Source of the DNA: Paenibacillus etheri
GTDB taxonomy: Bacteria > Bacillota > Bacilli > Paenibacillales > Paenibacillaceae
Length of the DNA stretch: 64,000 nt
Direction: 5' to 3'
Assembly: GCF_001012825.1 (NCBI RefSeq)
Contig: NZ_LCZJ02000015.1
Location: 1 to 64,000, forward strand
This document shows positions 63,836 through 64,000 of the stretch, piece by piece; the stretch's first letter is position 1; every line of letters starts with the position of its first letter. The position numbers and the translations under genes are program-made. The notes beneath the pieces are model-generated. The model saw nothing but the letters and a program-made list of their open reading frames with translations, was not told the DNA's origin and made no database searches.

Positions 63836-63937
63836 CTATGAAAACATTTGAAGTAGCTTGAAGATCATGGCTATTGATGCACCACCAACAAGAATTTTTA
63901 ATATGACTGGTTTAAAAGCTTCGCTCACTCTATCCAT
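63836..63937 (-). CDS. 33-aa hydrophobic peptide, possible type I toxin or holin-like peptide
   Basis: On the minus strand an ATG (63935-63937) lies eight bases after the consensus ribosome site GGAGGTGA and opens 33 codons to TAG at 63836. The peptide is MDRVSEAFKPVILKILV followed by GGASIAMIFKLLQMFS: a short polar start and one membrane-spanning helix. No family is recognised. It converges with the plus-strand terminator at 63772-63835, the layout of type I toxin-antitoxin pairs. The rest of 63604-64000 shows no other gene and may include phage packaging sequences. Confidence 0.5.
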   Translation of the reverse strand: MDRVSEAFKPVILKILVGGASIAMIFKLLQMFS

Positions 63938-64000
63938 AAGTATAGTCACCTCCGTTATTTGTAGGACTAAAGTTCGACACCAAAAGAGGGAATTCCTTCC

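Larger units (their letters stand above)
47206..64000. mobile_element. Prophage, left part (integration to late-regulator genes)
   Basis: Gene content runs integrase, ImmA-like peptidase, CI, Cro, small regulators, recombination module, replication module, RusA, small conserved phage proteins, HNH protein and ArpU regulator. This is a temperate tailed-phage early region. The right part (terminase, capsid, tail, lysis and attR) is outside the window, so completeness cannot be judged. Confidence 0.95.

Overview
The window is a chromosomal segment of a spore-forming, low-to-mid GC Gram-positive, most likely Paenibacillus. This rests on gene order (dcw cluster running into spoIIGA-sigE-sigG, ylm/sepF genes, divIVA, ileS, a YteA-like gene, lspA, rluD, dapL and a PyrR-attenuated pyr operon), on frequent TTG/GTG starts, and on murA sitting where Bacillus subtilis has murB. 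Species cannot be read from the sequence alone.

Positions 1-18852 are the division and cell-wall (dcw) cluster: mraZ (3' end only), rsmH, ftsL, a division PBP, spoVD, murE, murF, mraY, murD, spoVE/ftsW-type gene, murG, murA, divIB, ftsA, ftsZ. Together they make and export lipid II (MurA, MurD-F, MraY, MurG), polymerise and crosslink septal wall (SEDS protein plus PBPs) and assemble the divisome. Positions 19000-26454 hold spoIIGA-sigE-sigG, then ylmC, ylmD, ylmE, sepF, ylmG, ylmH and divIVA. Positions 26528-30494 are a T-box-controlled isoleucyl-tRNA synthetase of the long type-2 class; between the T-box terminator and its start codon lie about 500 bases of GC-rich sequence with an 88-bp tandem repeat. 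After it come a DUF5665-type membrane protein, a YteA-like gene on the minus strand, lspA, rluD and dapL.

Positions 35591-44796 are the pyrimidine operon pyrR-pyrB-pyrC-carA-carB-pyrF-pyrE behind one PyrR attenuator. pyrP, pyrK and pyrD are absent. An orphan secreted solute-binding protein, a 54-aa protein and two CAT-anticodon tRNA genes follow.

From 47206 to the window end is the left part of a prophage integrated at the 3' end of the second tRNA gene: tyrosine integrase, ImmA-like peptidase, small membrane protein and CI-type repressor on the minus strand; then a Cro-type gene, small regulators, a recombination module (Zn-hook ATPase, RecT, MBL-fold hydrolase), a replication module (initiator with seven internal 19-bp palindromic iterons, DnaB-type helicase), RusA, small conserved phage proteins, an HNH protein and an ArpU-type late regulator. 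A minus-strand, AT-rich MltR-like gene and a 33-aa hydrophobic peptide gene lie at the end. Packaging, structural and lysis genes would be beyond 64000.

The most unusual signals are: (1) a dispersed, two-hairpin intergenic repeat of about 100 bp in at least four copies plus a shrunken inverted derivative, with compensatory base changes; (2) the 88-bp GC-rich tandem repeat between T-box and ileS; (3) the iteron array inside the phage initiator gene; (4) a four-operator lysogeny switch; (5) a possible convergent small-peptide/RNA pair at 63770-63940.
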